The notes under the pieces: model-generated
Database searches by the model: none
Seen by the model: the letters and a program-made list of their open reading frames with translations, nothing else
What the model was told of the DNA's origin: nothing
Program-made: the position numbers and the translations under genes
Shown: positions 44,090-53,050 of the stretch, one piece after another
Layout of the letters: every line of letters begins with the position of its first letter
Numbering within the stretch: position 1 is the first letter of the stretch
Source: Deinococcus peraridilitoris DSM 19664
GTDB lineage: Bacteria > Deinococcota > Deinococci > Deinococcales > Deinococcaceae
Direction: 5' to 3'
Assembly (NCBI RefSeq): GCF_000317835.1
Contig: NC_019789.1
Coordinates: 310,001 to 374,000 of the forward strand
Length of the DNA stretch: 64,000 nt

Positions 44090-44932
44090 ATGACTGGACT
44101 TGTACTCAGCGGAGGCGGAGCACGCTGCTTCGCCCAACTCGGAGCGCTCCGCGCGCTCGAGGAACGTGGGATCCACCCCAGCGCCATCGCGGCCTGTTCA
44201 AGTGCCGCCATCATCGGCGCCCTGATCGCCGCAGGCTACGACGCACGCACACTGTACCGTCTGGCCCGCCGCACGGACTTTGGAGACATGACCGCCGTTC
44301 AGTTCGGAAGTGGCCTGCTCAGCAGCGATCAGATCGGCACATGGCTGGCGCGGCGCGTTCCCGAACAGTTCGAGCAACTGCGCATACCCCTGGCCCTGGT
44401 CGCCGTGGACATTCAGGAGGGCACCCTGCACACTTACCGCTCCGGTGCGCTCATTCCCGCCGCCCTGGCCAGCAACGCTTTTCCAGGCGTCTTTGAGCCT
44501 GTCAAGCATGACAACCGTACCCTGATGGACGGAGGCATCCTGAACGTCGTTCCCCTGGACGTCATCCGGGAGCTGAGCAGCGACCCCGTCATCGTCGTGG
44601 ACGTCGCGTCCACCCCCGCTCGCAAAGTCAACCTGGACCGCAAGACAGGCCTGCTGGCCATGATCACCAGAACTGCCCACAAGGAAATGCCGCTGCCCAT
44701 CGAACTGATGTACAAAGCTTACGTCATCACCCGGGGCGCGATCGTCGAAGACCTGTACCGGCAGTTCCCACCTGACCTCACGATTCGCCCCCCTCTGGAT
44801 CAACACGGGATTCATGACGCAGATTTCGGGTCCCTCGATGAGGCCGTGGACTTGGGTTATAACGAAGCGAACAGCGTCCTCGACGCGCACTCCGAGCAAC
44901 TCGGGAAGTTCCGCTCACCATCCCTACGTTGA
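44090..44932 (+). CDS. Patatin-like phospholipase with altered GxSxG motif
   Basis: A 280-residue protein: GLVLSGGGARCFAQLGALRALEERGI gives the GGGxR oxyanion loop, and LMDGGILNVVPLDVI gives the DGG catalytic Asp. The nucleophile elbow reads AACSSAAIIGAL: Ser37 is kept, but both glycines of GxSxG are alanine. Family members hydrolyse acyl esters of lipids, and the change may alter or reduce activity. An IS630 ends 8 bp before its ATG. Confidence 0.85.
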   Translation: MTGLVLSGGGARCFAQLGALRALEERGIHPSAIAACSSAAIIGALIAAGYDARTLYRLARRTDFGDMTAVQFGSGLLSSDQIGTWLARRVPEQFEQLRIPLALVAVDIQEGTLHTYRSGALIPAALASNAFPGVFEPVKHDNRTLMDGGILNVVPLDVIRELSSDPVIVVDVASTPARKVNLDRKTGLLAMITRTAHKEMPLPIELMYKAYVITRGAIVEDLYRQFPPDLTIRPPLDQHGIHDADFGSLDEAVDLGYNEANSVLDAHSEQLGKFRSPSLR

Positions 44933-45369
44933 TCGGTAAGAGCGCTCCTGGCTGCAGATAGAGCACCTCGGCGCCGACACTCCGACAGCGAAGCAGCGCG
45001 CGACGCAGCGCCGGCCATGAAAAACCCTGCTGGGCCTCGCTAGAATTCGGGCAGTGAACCGAACCGCCCGGAACACCTCGAGCGCCGCGAAGCGGCACCT
45101 GAACCTGCGGACGTTCATCCTGTTGCGTCAGGTATCCCCGTGGCTGCTTCTGCTGCTCATCGGTTCACTGCGTGGTCAATGCAGCCCAAGGAGCGGGTGG
45201 AGGCAGGGCGACATACGCTTCTGTGCGGCGCCCTCCACGGCCATCCGTCGCCTCCCCTTTAGGTTTCCCCGCTGAAAATGGAGATCTGGAGCGAAGCGAA
45301 GATCGGAAACGTAAACAGGAGATACTTGGATTAGCTGGACAAGGCGCGAAGGTGATGAAGTCACGCGCA
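44933..45369. other. Gap without a clear gene
   Basis: About 440 bp. A frame at 45054-45275 begins like a membrane protein (LRTFILLRQVSPWLLLLLIGSLRG) and then loses coding character, so it may be the cut start of a lost gene. TAGAAT at about 45040-45045 could be its -10 box. Confidence 0.3.
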
Positions 45370-45673
45370 CTATTCCAGTTTGATACGAATGGTCTGCACG
45401 CCATCCTCAATGCGGACATCGAAAACCTGTGCCTCCCGGGAGGGTTTGCTCTGAGCACTCCATTTGCCACTGCGTTCCAGCCAAGCGTGGTGTACGTCGC
45501 CGGATCAGTCATTTCGGCCTCACTGCGCAGGGCTTCCAGCAGATTGTCGCGGGTAATGAGCAGGCGCCTCAGCGCGGCCGAGGCGCCCGAAGAGCAGCGC
45601 GAGGTCCCGCTCGTATCCTCGTGTGGTCGGCGTCCGTGGTGTGGCGGAAGATGTTGGGAGTGAACTGCTCCAT
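45370..45673 (-). pseudogene. Possible frameshifted small gene
   Basis: Protein-like pieces follow one another in different frames: MEQFTPNIFRHTTDADHTR, then GYERDLALLFGRLGRA, then LLITRDNLLEALRSEAEMTDPATYTTLGWNAVANGVL, then REAQVFDVRIEDGVQTIRIKLE and a stop. A GGGAG site precedes the first ATG. Together they would give about 100 residues. I know no family, so decay is inferred only from the continuity of composition. Confidence 0.3.
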
Positions 45674-45818
45674 AAAAGTGGCTCCCGTATGACGGCGGGA
45701 GCCTGCACAGGAGGTGAAGCGAGGACAAGCCTCGCCGACCTTCTGCAGTAAACCGTCTCCGGTGGAGGCTGCGCTGAAGTGAAATTCAACTCCTCCATAC
45801 CTACGTCCCATTTTTCAT

Positions 45819-45831
45819 ATCGTACTGCGAT
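45819..45831. promoter_or_regulatory. Candidate MarR operator, site 2
   Basis: ATCGTACTGCGAT within the wider near-palindrome TATCGTACTGCGATA. It lies upstream of the decayed gene at 45370-45673 (minus) and 430 bp upstream of the repeat-protein cluster (plus). Confidence 0.5.
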
Positions 45832-46052
45832 AACTCGTGGTGCTTGCATCAGGCCGTTTGCGCTTTCCAGACGGTTCTGGCGGTCTGCAACCCGGTTGGA
45901 CTTGGCCGTGCCGACCGAAGCAGGGTGAAGAGCGCTCCCACCGAGTCCCAGTCCATACAGGCATGCCGCGTCATGCTGGGTGAGGTGGGCCTGGGCACGG
46001 TTCCGTACCAGTGGTGAAGCTGTATCGAACCTCAAGGGCTCTTCAGTAAAAT

Positions 46053-46065
46053 ATCGCATTGCGAT
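46053..46065. promoter_or_regulatory. Candidate MarR operator, site 3
   Basis: ATCGCATTGCGAT: ATCGCA and TGCGAT are exact inverted copies around a single T. A TAAAAT box at about 46047-46052 just before it may be a -10 element for the cluster starting at 46248. Confidence 0.55.
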
Positions 46066-46247
46066 GTTTTATTGGTGGCACTGTGAAGGCAAGTTCGGGG
46101 ACGACCAGCGCCCGCCCGGCAGCACGCATGGTCGCAAGAAACACCCCACGCGCCTTGCTGCCCGCACAACCTAACCCGAGACACTTGTTCCTCGCGTGTG
46201 CAGCCGACATCCGAAGTCTGCGAGCACCGCTTCTCAGGAGGTTCACC

Positions 46248-47585
46248 ATGACATCAAGGCCTGCCCTCATCACTGTCCTGCTCACTGCCACCCTGCTCGG
46301 CCAGACCGCCGCGCAACAACAATCAGTCCTCTCAGGACGCACCAATGGCGTGGCGTGGACCCTCTACGGCCCAGGACCCCTTCCCAACCTCAGCGCACAG
46401 TCCAGTCAACTGCGCCTCTCTGCCCCACCGCAAGCTACGGTTCTCGGTGCCAAATACCAGCAAGACGCCCAAAACGCCCTGCTGGTTTACCGACAGAACG
46501 CGCCCCTGCGGACAACCTTCGACTTTCACGACCAGCAACTTCGCGCACAAGGCTTCACACGCAGCAACATGAACCTTACCGGCAACGACGCCCGCGCCAG
46601 CTACACCCGCAATGGTAGCTCACTCCAACTCACCCTCACGCACAGCGACACCACCCACAACGTCTACCGCGCGCAACTCGAACTGAGCGAACTCACCTCC
46701 CTCAACGCCACCAATACCAGTCGCGACGCGAGTGCCGCCCCGGGCAACGCTCTCCTGAGTGACGAGGGGAACACCGACCGCCTCGGCTACCTGGTCTTCG
46801 GTCCCGTAGCGCTCGACAACCTGCAACGCGACGAGAAGGTCATCCGACTCTCGGTTCCTCAGGGCGCCACGCTGGTAGACGCACAGAAAGAAGACGAAGA
46901 CATCCGGCTGTCCTTCCGCTCCACGCAGACCCTCGCGCAGATCACCGAATTCTACTCTCGGCAGTTTCAGGCCCAGGGATTTGAACGGATGCCCTCAACT
47001 GCGGCGAACGAGCCACAAAAGACGGGCGCAACGTTTAGCCGCACCAACACCCGAAACCGCATCGAATGGACAGCCGAACGCGAAGAAAACGGCACCTACC
47101 AGCTGCTCTTCAACTTCGAAGGAGCTCGGGACGGCAACACAGTCAGCGGTCAGGAACGCGGAGTGCCGTTCGCCAACACCACGCCCAGCCAGAATACCGA
47201 AGCAGCCCCGCTGTACAGCCACGAGATGAATGGCCTCCGCTACGATCTGTACGGTCCGGATTTCCGCATGGATACCCTGACGCGCGACGAGCAGCGAGTG
47301 CGCCTCGCCGTGCCACCCAGCGCCACGAACATCGACCGCCCGGCACTGATCGACAACGACGTCACCTTGGAATTCGCTTCGCCACAGCCGTTGCGCGAAG
47401 TCTTTGATCATTACGACCGGCAGTTCAGACAGCAAGGATTCTCGCAGGTCAGCGGGCAACTCACGGAAAGTGCCACCGAGATCATCGCGCGTTACGCGCG
47501 TGGTGACCGCACTGTTCGCTTCACGGTGGAACGTGAAACCGGCACGCCGGCAAGGTACGTCGTCACCCTCGACTTCACACCTTGA
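46248..47585 (+). CDS. Secreted protein with three copies of a shared repeat domain
   Basis: A 445-residue protein with signal peptide MTSRPALITVLLTATLLGQTAAQ. Three homologous domains of about 110-120 residues start near residues 33, 165 and 325. Each reads: LYGP or VFGP, R-L-[SA]-[VA]-P-x-x-A, a hydrophobic strand with L-x-F, then F-[DY]-x-[HYR]-x-x-Q-[LF]-x-x-QGF, and a final Y-x-R...Y-x-x-L. The same domain occurs in the genes at 48218, 49186 and 50556. Function unknown; extracytoplasmic. AGGAGG lies 8 nt before ATG 46248. Confidence 0.75.
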   Translation: MTSRPALITVLLTATLLGQTAAQQQSVLSGRTNGVAWTLYGPGPLPNLSAQSSQLRLSAPPQATVLGAKYQQDAQNALLVYRQNAPLRTTFDFHDQQLRAQGFTRSNMNLTGNDARASYTRNGSSLQLTLTHSDTTHNVYRAQLELSELTSLNATNTSRDASAAPGNALLSDEGNTDRLGYLVFGPVALDNLQRDEKVIRLSVPQGATLVDAQKEDEDIRLSFRSTQTLAQITEFYSRQFQAQGFERMPSTAANEPQKTGATFSRTNTRNRIEWTAEREENGTYQLLFNFEGARDGNTVSGQERGVPFANTTPSQNTEAAPLYSHEMNGLRYDLYGPDFRMDTLTRDEQRVRLAVPPSATNIDRPALIDNDVTLEFASPQPLREVFDHYDRQFRQQGFSQVSGQLTESATEIIARYARGDRTVRFTVERETGTPARYVVTLDFTP

Positions 47586-47658
47586 ACGCCAGAAGGTACA
47601 GACAGCCTCGCACCGCAAGCCCGTGAAGCGAAGGAACGCCTGACAGGAAGGTACACGC

Positions 47659-48066
47659 ATGCACAGTTCCCGAAGCGGTATTCCCCAAAGGCAGACGGCG
47701 CGGCACCCAGAGCAGCCCAGCGCTCCCCCTGCGGGACTGAAGACACTCAGTGGCTGCAACGTCAAGGACGCGGCACCATTGCTCGGCTGGCTGTTCCGGC
47801 GGGTGTACGACCGGCATGGCTGCATCATCGGAGGCGTCACCGAAGTCCTTATTGACGCGTCCCTCGACGCCCGGTGGCTGGAAGTCAGTGAACAGCTGGC
47901 CGTCAACCTCGGTCAACGCCGCTTTCTGATTCCCGTGGAGTGGGTCGCGGACCAGCACGAGGATCAGGTGTTCCTGCACGTCGGTCATCACGACCTCACC
48001 GCGCGGCAGACCCCAGAGGATGCGGCATTCGTGCACTCACCGAACAACAGCCTGAGCGGCTCATGA
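47659..48066 (+). CDS. PRC-barrel domain protein, 135 aa
   Basis: The central segment GWLFRRVYDRHGCIIGGVTEVLIDASLDARWLEVSE, then RRFLIPVEWV, matches the PRC barrel, a small beta-barrel found in RimM, photosynthetic reaction centre H and stress proteins. The first 40 residues are polar and probably unstructured. The LIP-V motif is shared with the BON-PRC protein at 51947-52702. No signal peptide. Confidence 0.7.
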   Translation: MHSSRSGIPQRQTARHPEQPSAPPAGLKTLSGCNVKDAAPLLGWLFRRVYDRHGCIIGGVTEVLIDASLDARWLEVSEQLAVNLGQRRFLIPVEWVADQHEDQVFLHVGHHDLTARQTPEDAAFVHSPNNSLSGS

Positions 48067-48217
48067 CGGTTCCCTGTATTGAAGTCGTCCTCAGGCCCCT
48101 CGGTACGCACGCTTCCCCTGCTCGCTCCCGACGGTCCAAAAAGGTGCACCGACTGTTCCTCTGAGCTTGCCGTGACCTTCATCCATCCGCTTGCCGTCCC
48201 CGCCCCTGGAGAAACGC

Positions 48218-49147
48218 ATGACCCGACTTGTCCGCACGACCTGCACGCTCCTGGTGCTCGCAGCGCTTAATGGCGGCGCGCAGGAGCACAACGTCAACCA
48301 AAGTGCCAACGGTCCTGCTACGGTTCTGGCAGGAACCACGCACGACCTGCACTGGAGGCTGTACCGACCCGGCGCACGTGCGCCGGAACGAAGCGAACAC
48401 TCGGTCTCTCTGACGGCACCGCCCGGGGCACGTGTACTGGGCGCCGAGTACGAGCAGATCGAGGAAGAAGCGATCCTGGCTTTCCGGTCGAACCTGCCGC
48501 TCAGTGCGGTGTACGCACGCCTTGACGAACAGTTGCGCGAGCAGGGCTTCGCGAGCAGCGAGCAGATCACCCGGAGCGGCGCGCTTCGCGGAACGTACGA
48601 ACGTGGCGACGAAAACGTCGAGTTACACGTCATCCGCAGCCACACGGAGACTTACCACGTCATCCTGGACTTGAGTGGTGCGAGCGCGACCGAAGCCGGT
48701 GTGCCGTACCGACCGAATTCCGGCACGATCGTTCCAGAGCGTCCGTACGGTCCACCGCTGCTCGTGACGTACAACAGCGGCCTGCGCTGGCAATTCTACC
48801 GGGCGGGCGCACTGGGACCGGTGCAGCCCCGCGAGGACCTCGTTCGGCTGGCGCTTCCACGGGCGGTGAACGCCGTCCGGGAGCCGTACCTGCAAGAAGA
48901 GGCGGACAGGGTTCGTCTGCCGTTCGATACCGACCTGCCCGTCCGTCAGGTGTTCGATCATCTCGCCGGGCAACTGACCGCTCAGGGATTTGAGCTCGCG
49001 TCGCCGTCGCCCAGCGCCGAGGGAAACGGCGTGAGTGCGCGCTACACCCGCGACCTGGTGTTCGTCGAACTGCGTGTGCAGCCGCAAACAACCTCAGCCG
49101 GGGGGCGATTCGTCGCCACCCTGGACTACCGTCCTTCCACCCGATAG
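48218..49147 (+). CDS. Secreted protein with two copies of the shared repeat domain
   Basis: A 309-residue protein with a short signal peptide (MTRLVRTTCTLLVLAALNGGAQ). Domain 1 starts near residue 43 (WRLYRPGARAPERSEHSVSLTAPPGARVLGAEY ... LDEQLREQGFASS) and domain 2 near residue 195 (WQFYRAGALGPVQPREDLVRLALPRAVN ... FDHLAGQLTAQGFEL). Both match the domains in the 46248 gene. GGAGA lies 6 nt before ATG 48218. Unknown function. Confidence 0.72.
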   Translation: MTRLVRTTCTLLVLAALNGGAQEHNVNQSANGPATVLAGTTHDLHWRLYRPGARAPERSEHSVSLTAPPGARVLGAEYEQIEEEAILAFRSNLPLSAVYARLDEQLREQGFASSEQITRSGALRGTYERGDENVELHVIRSHTETYHVILDLSGASATEAGVPYRPNSGTIVPERPYGPPLLVTYNSGLRWQFYRAGALGPVQPREDLVRLALPRAVNAVREPYLQEEADRVRLPFDTDLPVRQVFDHLAGQLTAQGFELASPSPSAEGNGVSARYTRDLVFVELRVQPQTTSAGGRFVATLDYRPSTR

Positions 49148-49185
49148 TGCGTCTCGACTGCAGGAGCACCCGAGCTCACCAAAGG

Positions 49186-49713
49186 ATGAACATGCCAAAC
49201 ACGAAGCCCACCAAACGTCTGCCATCCCACGCTGCGCTCGTGGCGTTCAGCGTGAGCGTACTGCTCTCGCTTCCATCCGCGCAGACACCGTACCAGCCGG
49301 TGTTGGCTGGCACCACCGGCGAGCTGCGCTGGGCCTTGTTCGACACCGATGACACGCTGCAGAAGGTCAAGGCGTCCGTGCAGCGTGACCTGGTGCTGGT
49401 GGCCAATCCGGTGGGGAACGTCATTGGCGTGCGGTATGAAGACGCCGAGTTGATCTGGGTGTCACGTATTCCCGCGCAGCGGTACGATCAGCGAATTCCA
49501 GCCGAAGGCATCTCGAGTTTCTGGCTGTTTCACAGCTACGAAGCCGATTTTCTGCGGCAGGGGTACCGGGTGGTAGACGCCAGCCGTTCGGTCGGTCCTG
49601 GCTTTGCGCGGGCCAGGTACCAGAAAGGCGATATGAGCATTGAATTTCTGTTGCACCAGGAAGCGCAGAACCTCTGGCGTTTTCGCTTGAATCTGCTGGA
49701 CGCCATGCGCTGA
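49186..49713 (+). CDS. Secreted protein with one divergent repeat domain
   Basis: A 175-residue protein with a signal peptide (SHAALVAFSVSVLLSLPSAQ). A single domain follows (LRWALFDTDDTLQKVKASVQRDLVLVANPVGNVIGVRYED ... YEADFLRQGYRVVDASRS ... ARYQKGDMSIEFLL), a diverged member of the repeat family. AAAGG precedes ATG 49186; ATG 49192 is also possible. Confidence 0.68.
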   Translation: MNMPNTKPTKRLPSHAALVAFSVSVLLSLPSAQTPYQPVLAGTTGELRWALFDTDDTLQKVKASVQRDLVLVANPVGNVIGVRYEDAELIWVSRIPAQRYDQRIPAEGISSFWLFHSYEADFLRQGYRVVDASRSVGPGFARARYQKGDMSIEFLLHQEAQNLWRFRLNLLDAMR

Positions 49714-49980
49714 ATCACACGGGCGTGGCGCCCGCTGCTCGTCGAACGTTGATGCGCAGTCAGTCGTGCAGGAAGGTCACCGGATCGCTTTGTGCGTAGA
49801 CGGACAAAAGCCGCTTCCGAGCAGATCGACCTCACCGTTTAACCAGTGGCACGCCATACTTCACCCCACTCACGGCAGAATCCAGATGATCCAACCCGGC
49901 TTTTGTCTGTCCGTTCACTCGCCCGTCAGGAACTCCTGAGCAGCCTGACAGGGCCGCCATCACGCTCACCGGAGGATTCC

Positions 49981-50460
49981 ATGAAAACGCTCCCGATGAT
50001 GCTGACCTGCACCCTGCTCCTGACCGCCTGCGCACCCGCCATGAGCAACGCGTCCACCACACCAGCCCAACCCACCCGCGCCTTCAACCTCACCCGCCAG
50101 GCGAGCGCACCCGAAACCCTCAAACCGAACGGTTCGATCTCCGTTGCCAACAGCCAAGGCACCACCAGCACCTCTGTGATCCTCTTCGGCCTGAAACCCA
50201 ATACCTACTACGTCGGTCACTACCACGTGATGGGACTTGACTCGAAAGAGCCGTGCACGTCCAACGGAGCTCCCATCCTGTCATCAGCCGTCGTCGGACG
50301 CAGCGACGGAAATGGCGACCTCATGATGAACGGCAGCGTCTCGACCGGATCGATCTCCAACGCCGCGTACTTCAATATCCACACCGCCGCCGAGGCGAGC
50401 GGCGCACCCGCAGACGCCGGCGTCGCCTGCGTCCCTGTCACCGTCGTTAACTCCCGCTAA
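49981..50460 (+). CDS. Lipoprotein with CHRD-like domain
   Basis: A 159-residue lipoprotein (MKTLPMMLTCTLLLTAC, lipobox LTAC). The mature part SISVANSQGTTSTSVILFGLKPNTYYVGHYHVMG, then C, then NAAYFNIHTAAEASG, resembles CHRD/SodC-like beta-sandwich domains: the GL-x-P-x-x-x-Y-x-x-H-x-H pattern and two cysteines about 47 residues from the HxH and again near the end. The role is unknown. GGAGG precedes the ATG. Confidence 0.7.
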   Translation: MKTLPMMLTCTLLLTACAPAMSNASTTPAQPTRAFNLTRQASAPETLKPNGSISVANSQGTTSTSVILFGLKPNTYYVGHYHVMGLDSKEPCTSNGAPILSSAVVGRSDGNGDLMMNGSVSTGSISNAAYFNIHTAAEASGAPADAGVACVPVTVVNSR

Positions 50461-50555
50461 CCCCCGGCTGCCACTTCCCGGCCCAGCGCAGGCGTGACGG
50501 GAGCGGCAGCAGGGCACGACGCCGGACGCGCGACACACCATGAAAGGAGACACCC

Positions 50556-51881
50556 GTGAACCAGCTGACGAAAGCAATCGCACTCGCCGCCACGCTGCTG
50601 AGCACCGCGCAAGCCCAGACCACGCCACCCGCGGGCACCCCTCAAATCCCCGTCGCTCCCGTCACCCAGTTTCCGGCCATCGTGTTGCTGCCCGTACCTG
50701 CCGGATCCACCATCCTCAGCGTCGGCCGCCTCAACGAAGACACCCTGTTCACCCTGCGCACCTCTGCCAGCCTCACGCTGCTGATGGACTTCTACGCCCA
50801 GCAACTCTCGCAGCAGGGATACCAGCGACGGGCGGCTGCCAATGACACCAACAAAGCCACCGCCTCGTACGCACGGGGAAACGCGGTCCTCACCTGGACG
50901 GCACAACGTGAGGGTCCCGACACCTACCAGATCCTTTTCGACTTCGATCGAACGAGCGTGCAATGCCAGACGATCGGGGAGATCCTCGCAGCGAATCCAC
51001 AATTCAGCACCCTGCGCAGCGCCCTTGAGCGTGCCGACCTGCTGGTCGTCGTGAATGGCCCTGCCCTCTATACCCTCTTCGCGCCTACGAACGCCGCCTT
51101 TCAGCGTCTGAACACCAACGACTGGCAGGCGCTGCAAAACGACAAGGTGGCGCTCACCCGCCTGCTCAGTTACCACGTCGTGAAAGGCGTACACGATAAG
51201 CAAAACGTCATGCGTGACTCAGTGCAGAACACCCTCGCTGGAAGGCCACTCACCTTGTACCCGCGAGGCGAGCAACTGCGCGTGAACGAAGCACTCCTCG
51301 AACGCGAAATTCGCGCCTGTAACGGCGTCGTTCATCAGATCGACAACGTCTTGCAACCTGGAAACGCCACCTCGACAGCGCCAGGTACGACGGCCGCTGC
51401 CTCCACGTCAACCCCCGCGGCGTCCACTGCGGTAGGAACCGTCACGCCACGCGAGGGCAGCATCGCCTGGACTGTCCAGCGTGACGCCCGACTGTCGACT
51501 CTCGCACGACTCCTCACCCTCACCAACCTCGACGTGAGCCTCAACGATGACGGTCAGTACACGCTGCTCGCACCCACCGACAACGCGTTCGCCCAGATTC
51601 CCGCGGCGCAGCTCGAAGCGCTCACGCGTGACCGAGCGGCCCTCACCCAACTGTTGCGCTACCACCTTCTCCCCAACCGCCATGCGGCCGACACGCTCGG
51701 CCGGCTTCGTCAGGAACGCACGCTGCAGGGCGCCGCGATTTCAGCCACACCGGCCGGCAACACCGTACGCTTCAACAATGCCACCGTGGTCGCTGCGGAC
51801 ATCAACGCGAACAACGGCGTGATTCACCTCATCGACGCGGTCCTGCTGCCCCCTGGCTTCGTGCTGCCCGCCGTGCGGTAA
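50556..51881 (+). CDS. Secreted fusion: shared repeat domain plus two fasciclin domains
   Basis: A 441-residue protein. Signal peptide VNQLTKAIALAATLLSTAQAQ; one copy of the shared repeat domain (about residues 40-130: IVLLPVPAGSTILSVGRLNEDTLFTL ... MDFYAQQLSQQGYQRR). Then come two FAS1 domains, each with TLFAPTNAAFQRL or TLLAPTDNAFAQI, LLSYHVV or LLRYHLL, and NGVVHQIDNVLQP or NGVIHLIDAVLLP. A Thr/Ala/Ser linker joins the two FAS1 domains. FAS1 modules mediate adhesion. AGGAGA precedes GTG 50556. Confidence 0.88.
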   Translation: MNQLTKAIALAATLLSTAQAQTTPPAGTPQIPVAPVTQFPAIVLLPVPAGSTILSVGRLNEDTLFTLRTSASLTLLMDFYAQQLSQQGYQRRAAANDTNKATASYARGNAVLTWTAQREGPDTYQILFDFDRTSVQCQTIGEILAANPQFSTLRSALERADLLVVVNGPALYTLFAPTNAAFQRLNTNDWQALQNDKVALTRLLSYHVVKGVHDKQNVMRDSVQNTLAGRPLTLYPRGEQLRVNEALLEREIRACNGVVHQIDNVLQPGNATSTAPGTTAAASTSTPAASTAVGTVTPREGSIAWTVQRDARLSTLARLLTLTNLDVSLNDDGQYTLLAPTDNAFAQIPAAQLEALTRDRAALTQLLRYHLLPNRHAADTLGRLRQERTLQGAAISATPAGNTVRFNNATVVAADINANNGVIHLIDAVLLPPGFVLPAVR

Positions 51882-51946
51882 GGGGAGCGCCCGGAGGACC
51901 GCATTTCTTCGTACGCTGCATCGCAGGCTCAAAGACCGGAGGAAAC

Positions 51947-52702
51947 ATGAATGACCGTGACCATCCAGGCGCTCCTCACGAAGCTCGCCTCGTCCCGATC
52001 CACAGCATGTACGGCAAGGGACCACGCCATGGCGCGAGGAGCGACGAGAGCATCCAAGAAGACGTCAACGAGGCCCTGACGGACGATCCCACAGTGGACG
52101 CGCGGGACATCGAAGTCGAAGTGCAGGCACGAGAAGTCACCCTGCACGGCCGGGTGGACGACCGCCAACAGAAACGCCGCGCTGAAGACGTCGCGCTGCA
52201 CGTCCGTGGCGTGCATGACGTGCACAACCGCCTGCGTGTGAACGGTTCCTCAGCAGCACATGGCGCACAGGCGGACGGCAGGACAGGTGGTCCTCCCCTG
52301 CTGGTCAAGCTGATGGACTCCGGCATGACCATCGCAGATCCTCAGCAGGACATTCGTGGACGAACCGTGCTGGACGAGCACGGCAACAACCTGGGGCACG
52401 TCGAGCACCTCTTGATCGACACTCAGGAACGCAGAGTGCGGCTGCTGGATGTCCGCGCGGGTGGATTCCTGGGATTGGGAGAAAAACGCTTCCTGATTCC
52501 GGTGGAAGCGGTCGTCAGCATCGAGGGAGACCGGGTGCAGCTGAATCAGTCACGCGAGCGGGTCGTGCAGTCCCCCGAGTACACTCCGCAACTGGCCGAG
52601 CAGCCCCAGCATGTGGGTTATTACGAGCCCTACTACGGCTACTACGGATACACCCCGTACTGGGGACCGGCAGTCGGCATGGGACCCTTCCCATACCGCT
52701 AA
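51947..52702 (+). CDS. BON and PRC-barrel domain protein with Tyr-rich tail
   Basis: A 251-residue protein. A BON domain (about residues 33-98: SIQEDVNEALTDDPTVDARDIEVEVQAREVTLHGRVDDRQQKRRAEDVALHVRGVHDVHNRLRV) is followed by a PRC barrel (GRTVLDEHGNNLGHVEHLLIDTQERRVRLLDVRAGGFLGLGEKRFLIPVEAVV). A tail (YYEPYYGYYGYTPYWG) contains many tyrosines. BON domains bind membranes. GGAGG lies about 6 nt before the ATG. Confidence 0.85.
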   Translation: MNDRDHPGAPHEARLVPIHSMYGKGPRHGARSDESIQEDVNEALTDDPTVDARDIEVEVQAREVTLHGRVDDRQQKRRAEDVALHVRGVHDVHNRLRVNGSSAAHGAQADGRTGGPPLLVKLMDSGMTIADPQQDIRGRTVLDEHGNNLGHVEHLLIDTQERRVRLLDVRAGGFLGLGEKRFLIPVEAVVSIEGDRVQLNQSRERVVQSPEYTPQLAEQPQHVGYYEPYYGYYGYTPYWGPAVGMGPFPYR

Positions 52703-53050
52703 ATGACCCTGACTTGATTCACTCAACGCAGATTTTTTCATTTCGTCAGTGCGGATCGGCGTGATCGAAAAACGGGAAAGCATGAAGCCGATCAACCTGA
52801 AAAATCTCTGGGAACTGGGCCCACACGGCCGGCTCGTCAGTACGGGCGCCATTCGTATTACAATTGTCCTCCAACCAGCGGCCAGGAACGACTGAGTCAC
52901 CCTTTTGAACGAGGCTGTACTGCGCGTCAACTTCAGCTCAGAGGTTTACCCTTATGCTCCTTATGCTACCCACGATTCTTGCACCTGACACCCCAAGCTC
53001 GCTTGTGGTCGGCAGGCTCACAACCCCGAGTTTTCCAGGAGGGCACCGAA
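52703..53050. other. Gap with a possible 37-aa open frame
   Basis: About 350 bp. A frame at 52782-52895 (starting MKPINLKNLWELGPHGRLVS) with a weak ribosome site could be a tiny gene or the cut start of a lost one. Nothing else was recognised. Confidence 0.25.

Noticed and set aside
45520..46059. 179-residue minus frame starting at MarR site 3
   Set aside because: No domain or regular composition; only a short inner part matches the pieces of the suspected decayed gene.
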